DNA of 64,000 nucleotides. Origin: Trebonia sp036276115 (GTDB lineage: Bacteria; Actinomycetota; Actinomycetes; Streptosporangiales; Streptosporangiaceae). Below, in pieces: positions 26,220 through 34,382 of the stretch. The translations under genes were made by a program, and so were the position numbers. The notes under the pieces are model-generated. The model saw only the letters and a list, made by a program, of their open reading frames with translations. It was not told the DNA's origin and ran no database searches. Positions within the stretch are counted from its first letter, which is position 1, and every line of letters starts with the position of its first letter. The DNA lies in the NCBI GenBank assembly GCA_036276115.1, contig DATBEM010000255.1, positions 27,048 to 91,047 on the forward strand. Reading direction: 5' to 3'.

Positions 26220-26945
26220 CTAGGCGCCGAGGTAGGTCACCGAGAGGGGCTCCTCGTGGGAGCCGCCCGTGCCGTCGGGGGCCACCCGGTACGCGCGGGC
26301 CTCGCGCCGGTCGCTCATCAGCCCGGCGAGCGTGTCGTCCACGTAGTGCGCGGCGGCCCCGTCGTCGCAAGCGATCCCGCCCGGCAGCGCCCCCTCGGCG
26401 ACTAGCTTCCGGTACAGCGGCCGCCGCTCGGGCTCGGAGTTGTAGTGCGGGCAGAACGACCCCGGCAGCATCCCCAGGCCGCCGCTGAACGGGCGCAGCT
26501 TGACCCCGAAGGAGTCGGTCGTGCCTCCCTCGAACCAGCAGATCCCGCCCGCGCTCGACCCGGCCAGCACGATCCCCGCGTGCCAGGCCTTGCGCATGAT
26601 CTCGTCCAGGCCGTGCACTCGCCAGACCGCCATCATGTTGGCGACGCTGCCGCCGCCCACGAAGATGATGTCCTGCGACATCAGCAGGTCCTCGGGATCG
26701 GTCACGTTCGGCATCGGGAAAAGGGCCAGGTGGCTGACCTTGGCGTCGGCCCGCGCGAGCCGGTCGTAGAACCGCAGGATGCCCGCCGGGTCGTCGCCGG
26801 TCGCGGTGTTGATCACGCACAACTTCGGGCTCGGCCGCCCCGCTAGCTCCAGCACTTTGCTCACGTACAAGGGAATCCGGTTGCGCCCCGGCATGAGCAT
26901 GCCCCCGCCGACCGCGACCACGTGCCGCCGTCCGTCTGCTGCCAT
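26220..26945 (-). CDS. Peptidase S51 family protein (dipeptidase E/cyanophycinase-like)
   Basis: A serine hydrolase with the class-I glutamine-amidotransferase-like fold, 241 residues. The nucleophile elbow is IVLAGSSAGGICWFEGG with Ser131, preceded by FVGGGSVANMM, both typical of S51. Aspartyl dipeptidases and cyanophycinases belong here. It lacks the extra length of cyanophycinases, so a dipeptidase-type role is more likely. The ATG start at 26945 is divergent from the next gene across 151 bp. It stands apart from the kinase operon. Confidence 0.82.
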   Translation of the reverse strand: MAADGRRHVVAVGGGMLMPGRNRIPLYVSKVLELAGRPSPKLCVINTATGDDPAGILRFYDRLARADAKVSHLALFPMPNVTDPEDLLMSQDIIFVGGGSVANMMAVWRVHGLDEIMRKAWHAGIVLAGSSAGGICWFEGGTTDSFGVKLRPFSGGLGMLPGSFCPHYNSEPERRPLYRKLVAEGALPGGIACDDGAAAHYVDDTLAGLMSDRREARAYRVAPDGTGGSHEEPLSVTYLGA

Positions 26946-27096
26946 GCCGTGACCGTAGCGGCCTTTGGAATCGGCCGCAAACGTAACCCGGGACGCGGCT
27001 GGATGCAGGGTGGGATATAGCGAGAAAAAGGCGTACTATCTCGATTAGCGAAGGCGGCTTCGGCCGGCTTTCCCGCGACGAGGGCGGTGCCCCGAG

Positions 27097-27633
27097 ATGG
27101 CCGAATGGTGGTCAGTAGAAGTATTCTCCGGCGACGCGCGGCCGGCTAGCGCCTGGCGCGTCGCCTGGGAGGACCAGCTCACGGAGGCGGCGGCCACCCA
27201 CGGGGCGCTGTACTGGGAGTGGCACGACACGCAGTACGGGGTCGTCTTCGAGGCGTGCTTCCCGGCCGACGAGCAGTGGCTGGCCTTCCGGGCGCTGCCG
27301 GTCGTCGCGGCTGGCCTTGACGCGGTCCCCGACCCGGTCAACGGGCTGCTCGTCTACCGGGGGCGGGGGGGCACGGCGGGCGCGCGCAAGCCGCGCGGCC
27401 CGCGCCCGGCCCCCAGCGCGGCGGCCGTGGAGCTCGACGAGCCGCGCGTGGCCCGTCCGCTCCTGCGTTACCGGGCCGGCGCCGGCCTGGACCAGCGCAG
27501 GGAAGAGCTGAGCCGGGCCGACCCGCCAGTCGGGCCCGGGGAGCCCGGGGAGCCGGCTGAGCCGGGACCGCTCCCGGCCCGGCCGGGCGGCGCTTCCTGG
27601 CCCCGCGCTGCCTCCGGGGGCCCGGCCGCGTGA
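27097..27633 (+). CDS. Conserved hypothetical protein with disordered tail
   Basis: A 178-residue protein. The first ~90 residues look structured (WWSVEVFSGDARPASAWRVA, GALYWEWHDTQYGVVFEACF), with many aromatic residues. The remainder is Pro/Arg/Gly-rich and probably disordered. No family is recognised and there is no signal or membrane segment. It starts with ATG but lacks a clear ribosome site. Confidence 0.6.
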   Translation: MAEWWSVEVFSGDARPASAWRVAWEDQLTEAAATHGALYWEWHDTQYGVVFEACFPADEQWLAFRALPVVAAGLDAVPDPVNGLLVYRGRGGTAGARKPRGPRPAPSAAAVELDEPRVARPLLRYRAGAGLDQRREELSRADPPVGPGEPGEPAEPGPLPARPGGASWPRAASGGPAA

Positions 27634-27696
27634 ACGCCGGGTTTTTTCCGGCCGACCCGTGGTGAACCACGCCCCGGGACGGTGCAGGATGGATGC

Positions 27697-28290
27697 ATGA
27701 CTGAAACGCGAGTCAGGACAGCGGACCTGCGCGCCGCGATCGAGCACGCGGGGTACTACCCGGGACTGGTGACCGACGCGGTCGCCTCCGCCCTGGGGGC
27801 AGAGCCGGTGACGGCGTTCTTCGTGCAGCATGACGCGATCTTCGACCCCGGCATGGAGGTGCGGCGCCACATGACCGTGCTGGCCCTCACGCCCACCCGG
27901 CTCGTGTACTCGCACACCGATGAGCACCCGGCCGACGAGGCGGACCTGCTGCCGCGGGCGGAGACGAGCACCGAGGCGATCCGGTTCTCCCGGATCACGT
28001 CGGTATCGGTGACCCGGGTCGTCCCCGACCCGGCGTCCTACGTGTCCGGCGTCACCATGCCGTCGGAGGTCATGCTGACCATCGGCTGGAACGTCCTGTC
28101 GCACGTGGAGCTCGAGCCCGCCCACTGCGGCGACGAGAGCTGCGAGGCCGACCACGGGTACCTCGGCACCATCACCGCCGACGACCTGACGTTGCGGATC
28201 AGCGAGGCCGCCGACGGCGAGGCCGCGGTCCGCCAGGTGCTGGCCTTCTCCTCGGCCCTGTCCGACGCCACCGCCGGCGCGACGGCCTAG
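27697..28290 (+). CDS. DUF5998 family protein
   Basis: A 197-residue actinobacterial protein whose features (AIEHAGYYPGLVTDAVASAL, FFVQHDAIFDPGMEVRRHMT, THxxxTRLVYSHTDEH-like segment, CGDESCEADHGYLGT) fit DUF5998. The two cysteines and the His in the last motif could bind metal. The function is unknown. It is the first gene of a tight run with a phosphodiesterase and a rhodanese (gaps 11 and 59 bp). The ATG at 27697 is preferred to an in-frame ATG five codons upstream. Confidence 0.82.
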   Translation: MTETRVRTADLRAAIEHAGYYPGLVTDAVASALGAEPVTAFFVQHDAIFDPGMEVRRHMTVLALTPTRLVYSHTDEHPADEADLLPRAETSTEAIRFSRITSVSVTRVVPDPASYVSGVTMPSEVMLTIGWNVLSHVELEPAHCGDESCEADHGYLGTITADDLTLRISEAADGEAAVRQVLAFSSALSDATAGATA

Positions 28291-28301
28291 GGACCGGCCC
28301 C

Positions 28302-29438
28302 GTGTCACGCGAGCCCCGGACCAGCCCCCTCATCCCCGCCTACGGCGAGCTCACGCTCGCCGACCTGGCCGCCTCACTGCTCGCCGCCCTGGGCGGGGAG
28401 GGGGCCGGCCCGCTCGGCCTGCCGCCGGCGCGGCGCGCCTGCCTGCTCGTCATCGACGGGCTGGGCTGGGAGCAGTTGCGCGCCCACCAGGCGGCCGCCC
28501 CGTTCCTGTCCGAGCTGGCCTTCAACTCCCGCCCCCTGACGTGCGGCTTCCCGTCCACCACGGTGACCAGCCTGGCCTCCCTGGGGACGGCCCGGTCGCC
28601 CGGCGAGCACGGGATGGTCGGGCTGCGCGTCCGCGACCCGGCGACCGGGCGGCTGGTCAACGGGCTGCACTGGCCCGACGACGTGGACCCCGCCGCCTGG
28701 CAGGCCAAGCCGACCATCTTCGAGCGCGCCGCCGCCGCCGGCGCCGACGTGTACCAGGTCGGCAGCCGGAGCTACGCCGCCAGCGGGCTGTCGCGGGCGG
28801 CCCAGCGGGGCGCCACCTACCGGCCCGCGGGCTACCAGGGGGCACTCGCCGCCGAGGCCAGCGGCGCCCTCCACGACAGCGAGCACGCCCTGGTCGGCGT
28901 CTACACCCCCGACCTGGACGCGGCCGGGCACCAGTACGGCGTGGGCTCGGATGCCTGGACCTACCAGCTGGCCCACGTGGACAAGCTCGCCGAGCAGATC
29001 GCGGCCGCGCTGCCGTCCGGGGCGGTGATGTACGCCACCGCCGACCACGGCATGGTCAACGTCGGCCCCGAGGACCGCATCGAGGTTGACGCGATCGCCG
29101 CGCTCCAGGGCGGCGTCGCCGCGCTCGGCGGCGAGCCCCGCGCCCGGCACGTGTACGCCGAGCCCGGGGCCGCCCCCGACGTCCTCGCCGCCTGGCGCGA
29201 GGTGCTCGGCGAGCGCGCCTGGGTCCGGTCCCGGGCGGACGCGATCAAGGAAGGCTGGTTCGGGCCGGTTGACGAGGCGATGCGCCCCCGGATCGGGGAC
29301 GTGGTGGCCGCCGCGGCCGGGACCTCGGCCATGCTGGCGCCGCGGGCCGAGCCCGAGGACCCGCCGATGATCGGCATGCACGGCTCGCTCACCCCGGCTG
29401 AGCAGCTCGTCCCGATCCTGGCCTACCTTTCCCGGTAG
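28302..29438 (+). CDS. Alkaline-phosphatase-superfamily phosphodiesterase/nucleotide pyrophosphatase
   Basis: A metal-dependent phosphodiesterase of 378 residues. Metal-site elements are visible: LVIDGLGWEQL (Asp), the nucleophile Thr in CGFPSTTVTSLASLGTA, YTPDLDAAGHQYG (Asp/His) and ATADHGMVNV (Asp/His), ending with IGMHGSLTP (His). Physiological substrates in this group range from nucleotides to phospholipid head groups, and none can be assigned here. There is no signal peptide, so it is cytoplasmic. GTG start. The stop lies at a degenerate 16-bp duplication (second TAG at 29452). Confidence 0.88.
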   Translation: MSREPRTSPLIPAYGELTLADLAASLLAALGGEGAGPLGLPPARRACLLVIDGLGWEQLRAHQAAAPFLSELAFNSRPLTCGFPSTTVTSLASLGTARSPGEHGMVGLRVRDPATGRLVNGLHWPDDVDPAAWQAKPTIFERAAAAGADVYQVGSRSYAASGLSRAAQRGATYRPAGYQGALAAEASGALHDSEHALVGVYTPDLDAAGHQYGVGSDAWTYQLAHVDKLAEQIAAALPSGAVMYATADHGMVNVGPEDRIEVDAIAALQGGVAALGGEPRARHVYAEPGAAPDVLAAWREVLGERAWVRSRADAIKEGWFGPVDEAMRPRIGDVVAAAAGTSAMLAPRAEPEDPPMIGMHGSLTPAEQLVPILAYLSR

Positions 29439-29497
29439 CGGCCTTCCCCGCTAGCGCCGCCCTCCCGCGCGGGGCCCGCTCGCGGCATACTTGCCTG

Positions 29498-30412
29498 GTG
29501 GCGCGCACCGAACTGCTGATCAGCGTGGACGAGCTCCTGCGGGAGCTGAACGAGCCGGGCTACCCGCACGTGCTCGACGTGCGCTGGCGGCTGGGCGGGC
29601 CGCCCGGCCGCGAGCTGTACGCCGCCGGGCACGTGATCGGCGCGGTCTTCACTGACCTGGACGCTGACCTCGCGGCCCCGCCCCGGACTGGCCCCGTCGC
29701 TGAAGCTGGGAGCGCCGCTGTAGTCGGGAGTGCCGCTGGCGCCGCCGCCGGCGGGGGCGGGCGGCACCCACTGCCGTCGGCGGCGGCCTTCCAGGCCTCG
29801 ATGCGGCGGCTGGGGGTCGACTCGGGCCGGCCGGTCGTGGTCTACGACGACGCCGACGCCACCGCGGCGGCCCGGGCGTGGTGGCTGCTGCGGTACTTCG
29901 GACACCCGTCGGTCCGGGTGCTCGACGGCGGCTTCCGCGCGTGGCTGGCCGCCTCCCTCACCTACGAGACGGGGGAGCCGCGGGAGGCGCCGCCCGCGGG
30001 CGGCTTCACCGCCTCCCCGGGGCACCTGCCGCTGCTGGACGCCGCCGCCGCCCGCGACCTCGCGCGCCGCGGGCTGCTGCTCGACGCGCGGGCGGGCGAG
30101 CGCTACCGGGGCGAGGCCGAGCCGGCCGACCCGGTCGCCGGGCACGTCCCCGGGGCGGTCAGCGCCCCGACGGCCCAGAACGTGACCGCCGACGGTGCCT
30201 TCCGGCCGCCCGCCGAGCTGGCCGCCCGCTTCGCTGCCCTCGGGGCGGCCGGCGGGGTCGAGGTCGGCGCCTACTGCGGCTCCGGCGTCACCGCCGCGCA
30301 CGAGGTGCTGGCGCTCTCCCTCGCCGGGATCCCCGCCGCCCTGTACGCGGGATCATGGTCGGACTGGATCACCGACCCGGCCCGCCCGGTCGCGACCGGG
30401 GCCGAGCCGTAG
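29498..30412 (+). CDS. Sulfurtransferase with two rhodanese domains
   Basis: A thiosulfate/3-mercaptopyruvate sulfurtransferase-like protein of 304 residues. The N-terminal rhodanese domain (VLDVRWRLGG ... VVVYDDADATAAARAWWLLR) is inactive in the family. The C-terminal domain has the active Cys260 in AYCGSGVTA. A short Ala/Gly-rich loop near residue 80 is an insertion. It moves a sulfane sulfur to cyanide or another thiol acceptor. GTG start; last gene of the DUF5998 run. Confidence 0.9.
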   Translation: MARTELLISVDELLRELNEPGYPHVLDVRWRLGGPPGRELYAAGHVIGAVFTDLDADLAAPPRTGPVAEAGSAAVVGSAAGAAAGGGGRHPLPSAAAFQASMRRLGVDSGRPVVVYDDADATAAARAWWLLRYFGHPSVRVLDGGFRAWLAASLTYETGEPREAPPAGGFTASPGHLPLLDAAAARDLARRGLLLDARAGERYRGEAEPADPVAGHVPGAVSAPTAQNVTADGAFRPPAELAARFAALGAAGGVEVGAYCGSGVTAAHEVLALSLAGIPAALYAGSWSDWITDPARPVATGAEP

Positions 30413-30804
30413 GGGCGGCTGCGCGCCGTAACCCCGTGACCTGCGTGATATCACCCCCGACTTACTGTGACTACTCATAGGCACTGGCCGCCCAGTGGCC
30501 AGGCCGTGACCGGCCGGCCGGCGGTCCTCTTGCCCGCAAGGGCGCCCCGGGGGTGGCGTCGGCAGGCTGGCCGCCCTTGCCGCCACCGGCCATCCCCGCC
30601 GTCGCCAGCCCTGGCAGGGTCCTCGCCCCCGCCAGGGATCCGCCTGCGACCTGCCGTTGCCCGTCAACACCAGCCCCTCTAGCGGTCAGGCGTTGCGGTA
30701 ACCCGTGAGCCCCGGGGCGCGTGCGCCGCCGGGACGCCGGTTGGCCGGCGTCCCGGCGGGCAGGCTGATTGGGCAGCGGGCCGCCGACGGTGGACAATGG
30801 AGGC
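30413..30804. other. Intergenic region upstream of lnt
   Basis: These 392 bp hold no convincing coding sequence. Codon-position bias is lost and short open frames look random. The main feature is a strong 15-bp hairpin at 30726-30759, 45 bp before the lnt start. The segment may contain the lnt promoter and leader. Confidence 0.5.
30726..30759 (+). promoter_or_regulatory. Perfect 15-bp hairpin in the lnt leader
   Basis: CCGCCGGGACGCCGG at 30726-30740 and CCGGCGTCCCGGCGG at 30745-30759 are exact complements around the loop TTGG. No T-tract follows. It could end upstream transcription, stabilise the lnt mRNA or control its translation. Confidence 0.6.
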
Positions 30805-32505
30805 ATGGCGGTTCGGGCTGCGCGGCTGGCGACCGGCCCGGCGGACGAGCGGGCCGGGCGGCTGCGACGGCTGTTCCGGCAGCTCAGCTACCCCGCCCGG
30901 TGGGCGTCGCTGGTCGCCGCCGCGGTCCCGGTGCTGCTGGTCTTCCCCGGGCTGAGCCTGTCCTACGTTGCCTGGTTCGCCCTGGTTCCCGGCATCGTCT
31001 TGTTCATCCGGGCGGAGACCGACCGCGAGGCCTTCGCCCGCGGCTGGTGGTTCGGGGCGGGCTACCTGATCATGATGCTGTCGTGGATGGCGCCCCAGGT
31101 CGGGCCGGGGCTGCTGCTGATCGGCGGCGTCTTCGGCGTCATGTGGTCCCCGTTCGCCTTGTTCGCCCGCGTCCTGCTGCGGCCCGGCCCGCGCGCGCTC
31201 GGCCGCTTCGCCCTGGCGCTCGCCGTCTTGCCCGCGACCTGGCTGATCCCCGAGTGGGCGCGGTCCTACCAGGGCCTCGGCGGGCCCTGGGACCTGTACG
31301 GGGCCTCCCAGTGGCAGCACCCGGCGGTGCTGGCGCTGGCCGCGGTGGGCGGAATCTGGCTGGTCAGCGTCGCCCTGGTCATGGCCAACGTGGGCCTGGC
31401 GGCCGTGGTCGTCAACGGGCGCCGGCCGCCGCTGGCCGCCGCCGGCCTGGCCGCCCTCATCGCGGGCGCCGGGGCCGGGCCGCTGGCCTTCGCGCTGACC
31501 CCCCCGTTCCCCGTCGCCCGCTCGGCCACGGTGGCGCTCGTCCAGCCGGGGGTGGTCGCCAGCGAGGCGGTGCGGGTGCACGCGTCGGAGGCCATGACGG
31601 CGTCCCTGAGCGGCGCGGGCGCCCCCGCCGGCGGATCCTCGGCCGGGGCCGGGTCGCTCACCGGCGCTCAGCCCGACCTGATCGTGTGGGGCGAGAGCAG
31701 CATCGCCGAGGACCTCACGCTGCCCGCCAGCGCTCCCCTGCTGGGCGAGATCGAGGCGCTGGCCCGCCAGGACGGGGCCGAGATCCTCGCCAGCCAGGAT
31801 GCCACCCCGGCCGGCAAGGGGCACGAGAAGTGGGCCGTGCTCGTCAGCGGCTCCGGCATCAAGGGCACCTACGCCAAGTCGCGGCTGGTGCCGTTCGGCG
31901 AGTACATCCCCTTCCGCCAGCAGCTCGGCTGGCTGACCGACATCAGCAAGGCGGCCGGGTCCAACATGATCCCCGGCCCCGGCGCCCAGGTGCTGACCAT
32001 GACCGACCGGGCGGGCCGCCCGCTGCCGGTCGGGGTGCTGGTCTGCTTCGAGTCGGCGTTTCCCGACATGTCCCGGGTCGACGCCGACAACGGGGCGCAG
32101 ATGATCGTCTACCAGTCCTCGACGGTGACGTTCCAGGGCACCTGGGGACCGGACCAGCACGCCTCGCTGGCCGCCATCCGGGCCGCCGAGACCGGCCGGC
32201 CGGTGGCGCAGGCGGCGCTGACGGGGGACTCGGTCGCGTTTGACGCGCGGGGCCGGGAACTGGCGTGGATGGGGCAGTCCCAGCACGGGGCGATCACCGT
32301 CCGGCTGGCCCTGCCGGCCGGGTCGGCCCGGACGTTCTACGATCGGGCCGGCGACTACGTGATGTGGACCGGGGTAGGACTCAGCGCGATCGCGCTGCTG
32401 GTCATCGCGCTACGCCGGCGAAGTTTTCTAGCGAATACCACTGGTGCCGCCGGTGATCGTGCGGCACAATATGACGCAGATACCGGGCAGCATGTATCTG
32501 GCTAG
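30805..32505 (+). CDS. lnt: Apolipoprotein N-acyltransferase
   Basis: Lnt adds the third acyl chain to the N-terminal cysteine of lipoproteins at the outer face of the membrane. The 566 residues begin with about six membrane helices (residues ~25-225). The nitrilase-like domain follows with the full catalytic triad: Glu297 (VWGESS), Lys358 (TYAKSRLVPFGEY) and Cys414 (VLVCFESAFPD). A last helix lies near the C-terminus. A likely client, the FKBP lipoprotein, is encoded at 57.8 kb. I chose the ATG at 30805, with GGAGG just upstream. The usual dolichol-phosphate-mannose synthase partner gene is not adjacent. Confidence 0.92.
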   Translation: MAVRAARLATGPADERAGRLRRLFRQLSYPARWASLVAAAVPVLLVFPGLSLSYVAWFALVPGIVLFIRAETDREAFARGWWFGAGYLIMMLSWMAPQVGPGLLLIGGVFGVMWSPFALFARVLLRPGPRALGRFALALAVLPATWLIPEWARSYQGLGGPWDLYGASQWQHPAVLALAAVGGIWLVSVALVMANVGLAAVVVNGRRPPLAAAGLAALIAGAGAGPLAFALTPPFPVARSATVALVQPGVVASEAVRVHASEAMTASLSGAGAPAGGSSAGAGSLTGAQPDLIVWGESSIAEDLTLPASAPLLGEIEALARQDGAEILASQDATPAGKGHEKWAVLVSGSGIKGTYAKSRLVPFGEYIPFRQQLGWLTDISKAAGSNMIPGPGAQVLTMTDRAGRPLPVGVLVCFESAFPDMSRVDADNGAQMIVYQSSTVTFQGTWGPDQHASLAAIRAAETGRPVAQAALTGDSVAFDARGRELAWMGQSQHGAITVRLALPAGSARTFYDRAGDYVMWTGVGLSAIALLVIALRRRSFLANTTGAAGDRAAQYDADTGQHVSG

Positions 32506-32575
32506 CTCTTGAGGGCCAGCATACAGGTCGCCTAACGAGGCCGCAGGGGAAGGCGAACCTCGTCTAGGAGGCACG

Positions 32576-33070
32576 GTGTCCGTTTACGGTGTATTGCAGG
32601 TTCACTCGGCGCCCCCGGCGCTGTGCCCGCACGTTGAGTGGGCAGTGGCGGGGACGGTCGGGATGCCTGTCAGCATGCCCTGGGTCAGCCAGCCCGCTGC
32701 CCCCGGGTCTGTTCGTGCTGAGCTGACCTGGCGAGGAAAGCCAGGGACCGCGGGCGCGATCACGTCTGCCCTCTCCGGCTGGAACCGGTTGCGCTTTGAG
32801 GTCACCGAGGAAGCCTCCGAGGGGTGCGACGCCGTCCGCTATTGCTACACGCCTAACCTCGGCGTCTTTTCCGCCGTGACGAGCGCCAGCGGTGACATCC
32901 TGGTCCCCGAGGGCAGGCTGCGGGCCGTGATGAGCCTGGCCGCGGCCGGCACCGCCGCCCTTGAGAAGGAACTGGACAAGCTCCTCGGCACCGCCTGGGA
33001 CAGCGAGATGGAGCCGTTCCGCCGGGCTGGCGACGGCGCCCCGGTCCGCTGGCTCAACGCCACCGGCTGA
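32576..33070 (+). CDS. DUF3145 family protein
   Basis: A 164-residue cytoplasmic protein of the actinobacteria-specific DUF3145 family, recognised from GVLQVHSAPPALCPHVEWAV, SGWNRLRFEVTEE and DILVPEGRLRAVM. The function is unknown. The GTG start is preceded by AGGAGG. It probably has its own promoter in the 70 bp after lnt. Confidence 0.9.
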   Translation: MSVYGVLQVHSAPPALCPHVEWAVAGTVGMPVSMPWVSQPAAPGSVRAELTWRGKPGTAGAITSALSGWNRLRFEVTEEASEGCDAVRYCYTPNLGVFSAVTSASGDILVPEGRLRAVMSLAAAGTAALEKELDKLLGTAWDSEMEPFRRAGDGAPVRWLNATG

Positions 33071-33179
33071 CCTGCCGCCTGTCCCCGCCCGCGCTCCGGC
33101 CTTCCCTTCCTGGCCCGCTCTCGCGTTTGACCAGATTGGTGGTAATGTAGGTAGCAAGCCCTCGCGGGAGGCGATTGCG

Positions 33180-34148
33180 ATGCAGCCAGGCCATCCGGCA
33201 GGCCCAAGCCATCCGGCAGGCCCAAGCCATCCGGCAGGCCCAGGCCATCTTGCTGGCCATGGCCGTCCGGCGAGCGTCGAAGACGCGCTGGCGCTGCTCC
33301 ACGTGGCGCTCGGTCACCTGACCCCGGTCGTGACCGGCGCCGCTGACTGGGACATCGTTTCCACGATGGCCGGCACCTTCCTGCACGCCCACGGCCTCGC
33401 CGCCGGCCATGCGCGGCCAGCGCGCCACGAGCCGGCCAGCAGGGGCCCGGCCAGCAGGGGCCCAGGCGGCAGAGGTCCAGCCAGCGGGACCGTGGCCCAG
33501 AGCCGGGGCCGGCTGCCGGGCCGGCGGCCCTGGCCGCCCGGTCGTGGCCCGTCAGGCCGTCGCCAGCAGGTCCCGCTGGGCGGGCACCCGGCCGGGGGCG
33601 GCCAGCCAGCGCAGCGTCTCCGCCCGGTTGAGCATGTCCAGGCGGCTAAGCAGGGCCGGCAGGGCATCGGACTGGCTGGTATGGGCGGCAGCCGCGGACT
33701 TCTGGATCACCCGCGCCACGTCGGCGTCCACGCCCAGGTCAACGTCCCAGGCACTGGAGACGCCGGACCGGGTGCGGGCCAGCACCGGCACCCCCGCCTG
33801 CGCTGCGGCGGACGTGGCCGCGCTGGCGACGGCGGCCTCGCCCAGGTCGCCCGTCTCGGGCGCGACCACGAGCACCAGGTCGGCCGAGAACCGGCTGATC
33901 GCGAGCGACACCTGCTCGGCCAGCGCCGGCGTCGGGTACTGGTGCAGCTTCCCGTCGGCGTTGTTGGCGACCGCGACCTCGCTGACGCCGAGGACGGCGG
34001 CGGCCAGGTGGACTTCCCACGGCCGGACGGCCTGGGCCGGGGCGGGGCCCGGGCGGCGGGCGGCGGCCTCGCCCCGGGTGAGGCAGAGCAGGCTCAGGCT
34101 GGCCCCGGCCCGGCGGAAGGCGTACAGCACCCCGCCCAGGTCGACTGA
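33180..34148 (+). CDS. Uncertain small protein with His-Pro-Ala-Gly repeats; frame runs antisense through the next gene
   Basis: From the ATG at 33180, preceded by GGGAGG at good distance, the frame first encodes three or four GHPAGPS repeats. It then gives a protein-like stretch (SVEDALALLHVALGHLTPVV, then WDIVSTMAGTFLHAHGLAAG). After about residue 85 the sequence becomes Arg/Gly/Pro-rich, and from about 33551 it merely mirrors the opposite-strand PIG-L gene. The first stop is at 34148. Either a short gene has lost its own stop by mutation, or the true 3' end overlaps the convergent gene. Only the first ~85 residues look like real protein. Confidence 0.3.
   Translation: MQPGHPAGPSHPAGPSHPAGPGHLAGHGRPASVEDALALLHVALGHLTPVVTGAADWDIVSTMAGTFLHAHGLAAGHARPARHEPASRGPASRGPGGRGPASGTVAQSRGRLPGRRPWPPGRGPSGRRQQVPLGGHPAGGGQPAQRLRPVEHVQAAKQGRQGIGLAGMGGSRGLLDHPRHVGVHAQVNVPGTGDAGPGAGQHRHPRLRCGGRGRAGDGGLAQVARLGRDHEHQVGREPADRERHLLGQRRRRVLVQLPVGVVGDRDLADAEDGGGQVDFPRPDGLGRGGARAAGGGLAPGEAEQAQAGPGPAEGVQHPAQVD
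33190..33261 (+). repeat. 18-bp tandem repeats
   Basis: GCCATCCGGCAGGCCCAA occurs at 33190-33207 and 33208-33225, nearly unchanged at 33226-33243, and as a degenerate fourth unit to 33261. Read in frame it encodes HPAGPS. The units are contiguous without spacers, so this is not a CRISPR array. Confidence 0.8.
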
Positions 34149-34256
34149 CTCCTGCCCGGGGCGCGCCGTGACGGCCAGCACCCGGGCGGCGCTTGGCAGC
34201 GCGCCGGGAACGCCGGCGCTGGTGCCGCTGGGGTGCATCGTGGCTTGAGTCGTCAT
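33552..34256 (-). CDS. PIG-L/LmbE-like protein with altered metal site
   Basis: A 234-residue protein with the overall PIG-L (GlcNAc-derivative deacetylase) pattern: the start VLAVTARPGQESVDLGGVLY aligns with the family motif AHPDDE...GG, then SLLCLTRGEAA and VHLAAAVLGVSEV. The zinc-binding His-Pro-Asp-Asp is replaced by Arg-Pro-Gly-Gln, so hydrolase activity is doubtful. It may be a binding or structural homologue. The start is at the ATG complementary to 34254-34256. It is flanked by the SARP regulator on the same strand, 126 bp upstream. Confidence 0.75.
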   Translation of the reverse strand: MTTQATMHPSGTSAGVPGALPSAARVLAVTARPGQESVDLGGVLYAFRRAGASLSLLCLTRGEAAARRPGPAPAQAVRPWEVHLAAAVLGVSEVAVANNADGKLHQYPTPALAEQVSLAISRFSADLVLVVAPETGDLGEAAVASAATSAAAQAGVPVLARTRSGVSSAWDVDLGVDADVARVIQKSAAAAHTSQSDALPALLSRLDMLNRAETLRWLAAPGRVPAQRDLLATA

Positions 34257-34382
34257 CCTGGTCTCCTACGGGTGCGGTGTCCGGGGCTCGCCGCCCGTCA
34301 CGGGCGCTGACCGAATTGCGTTCAGCCTGACGGAGGGCCGTGACGGCGCGGTGCAGTGGATGTGGAGATCCGATGGAGGAAG

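Noticed and set aside
30467..30682. A 71-codon plus-strand frame between the rhodanese gene and lnt
   Set aside because: Pro/Arg-rich with no codon bias and no ribosome site.
30679..32286. A 535-codon minus-strand open frame opposite lnt
   Set aside because: Shadow of lnt, which has its complete catalytic triad on the plus strand.
33190..33261. Regular 18-bp repeats considered as a CRISPR array
   Set aside because: Units are contiguous, without unique spacers, and no cas gene is present.
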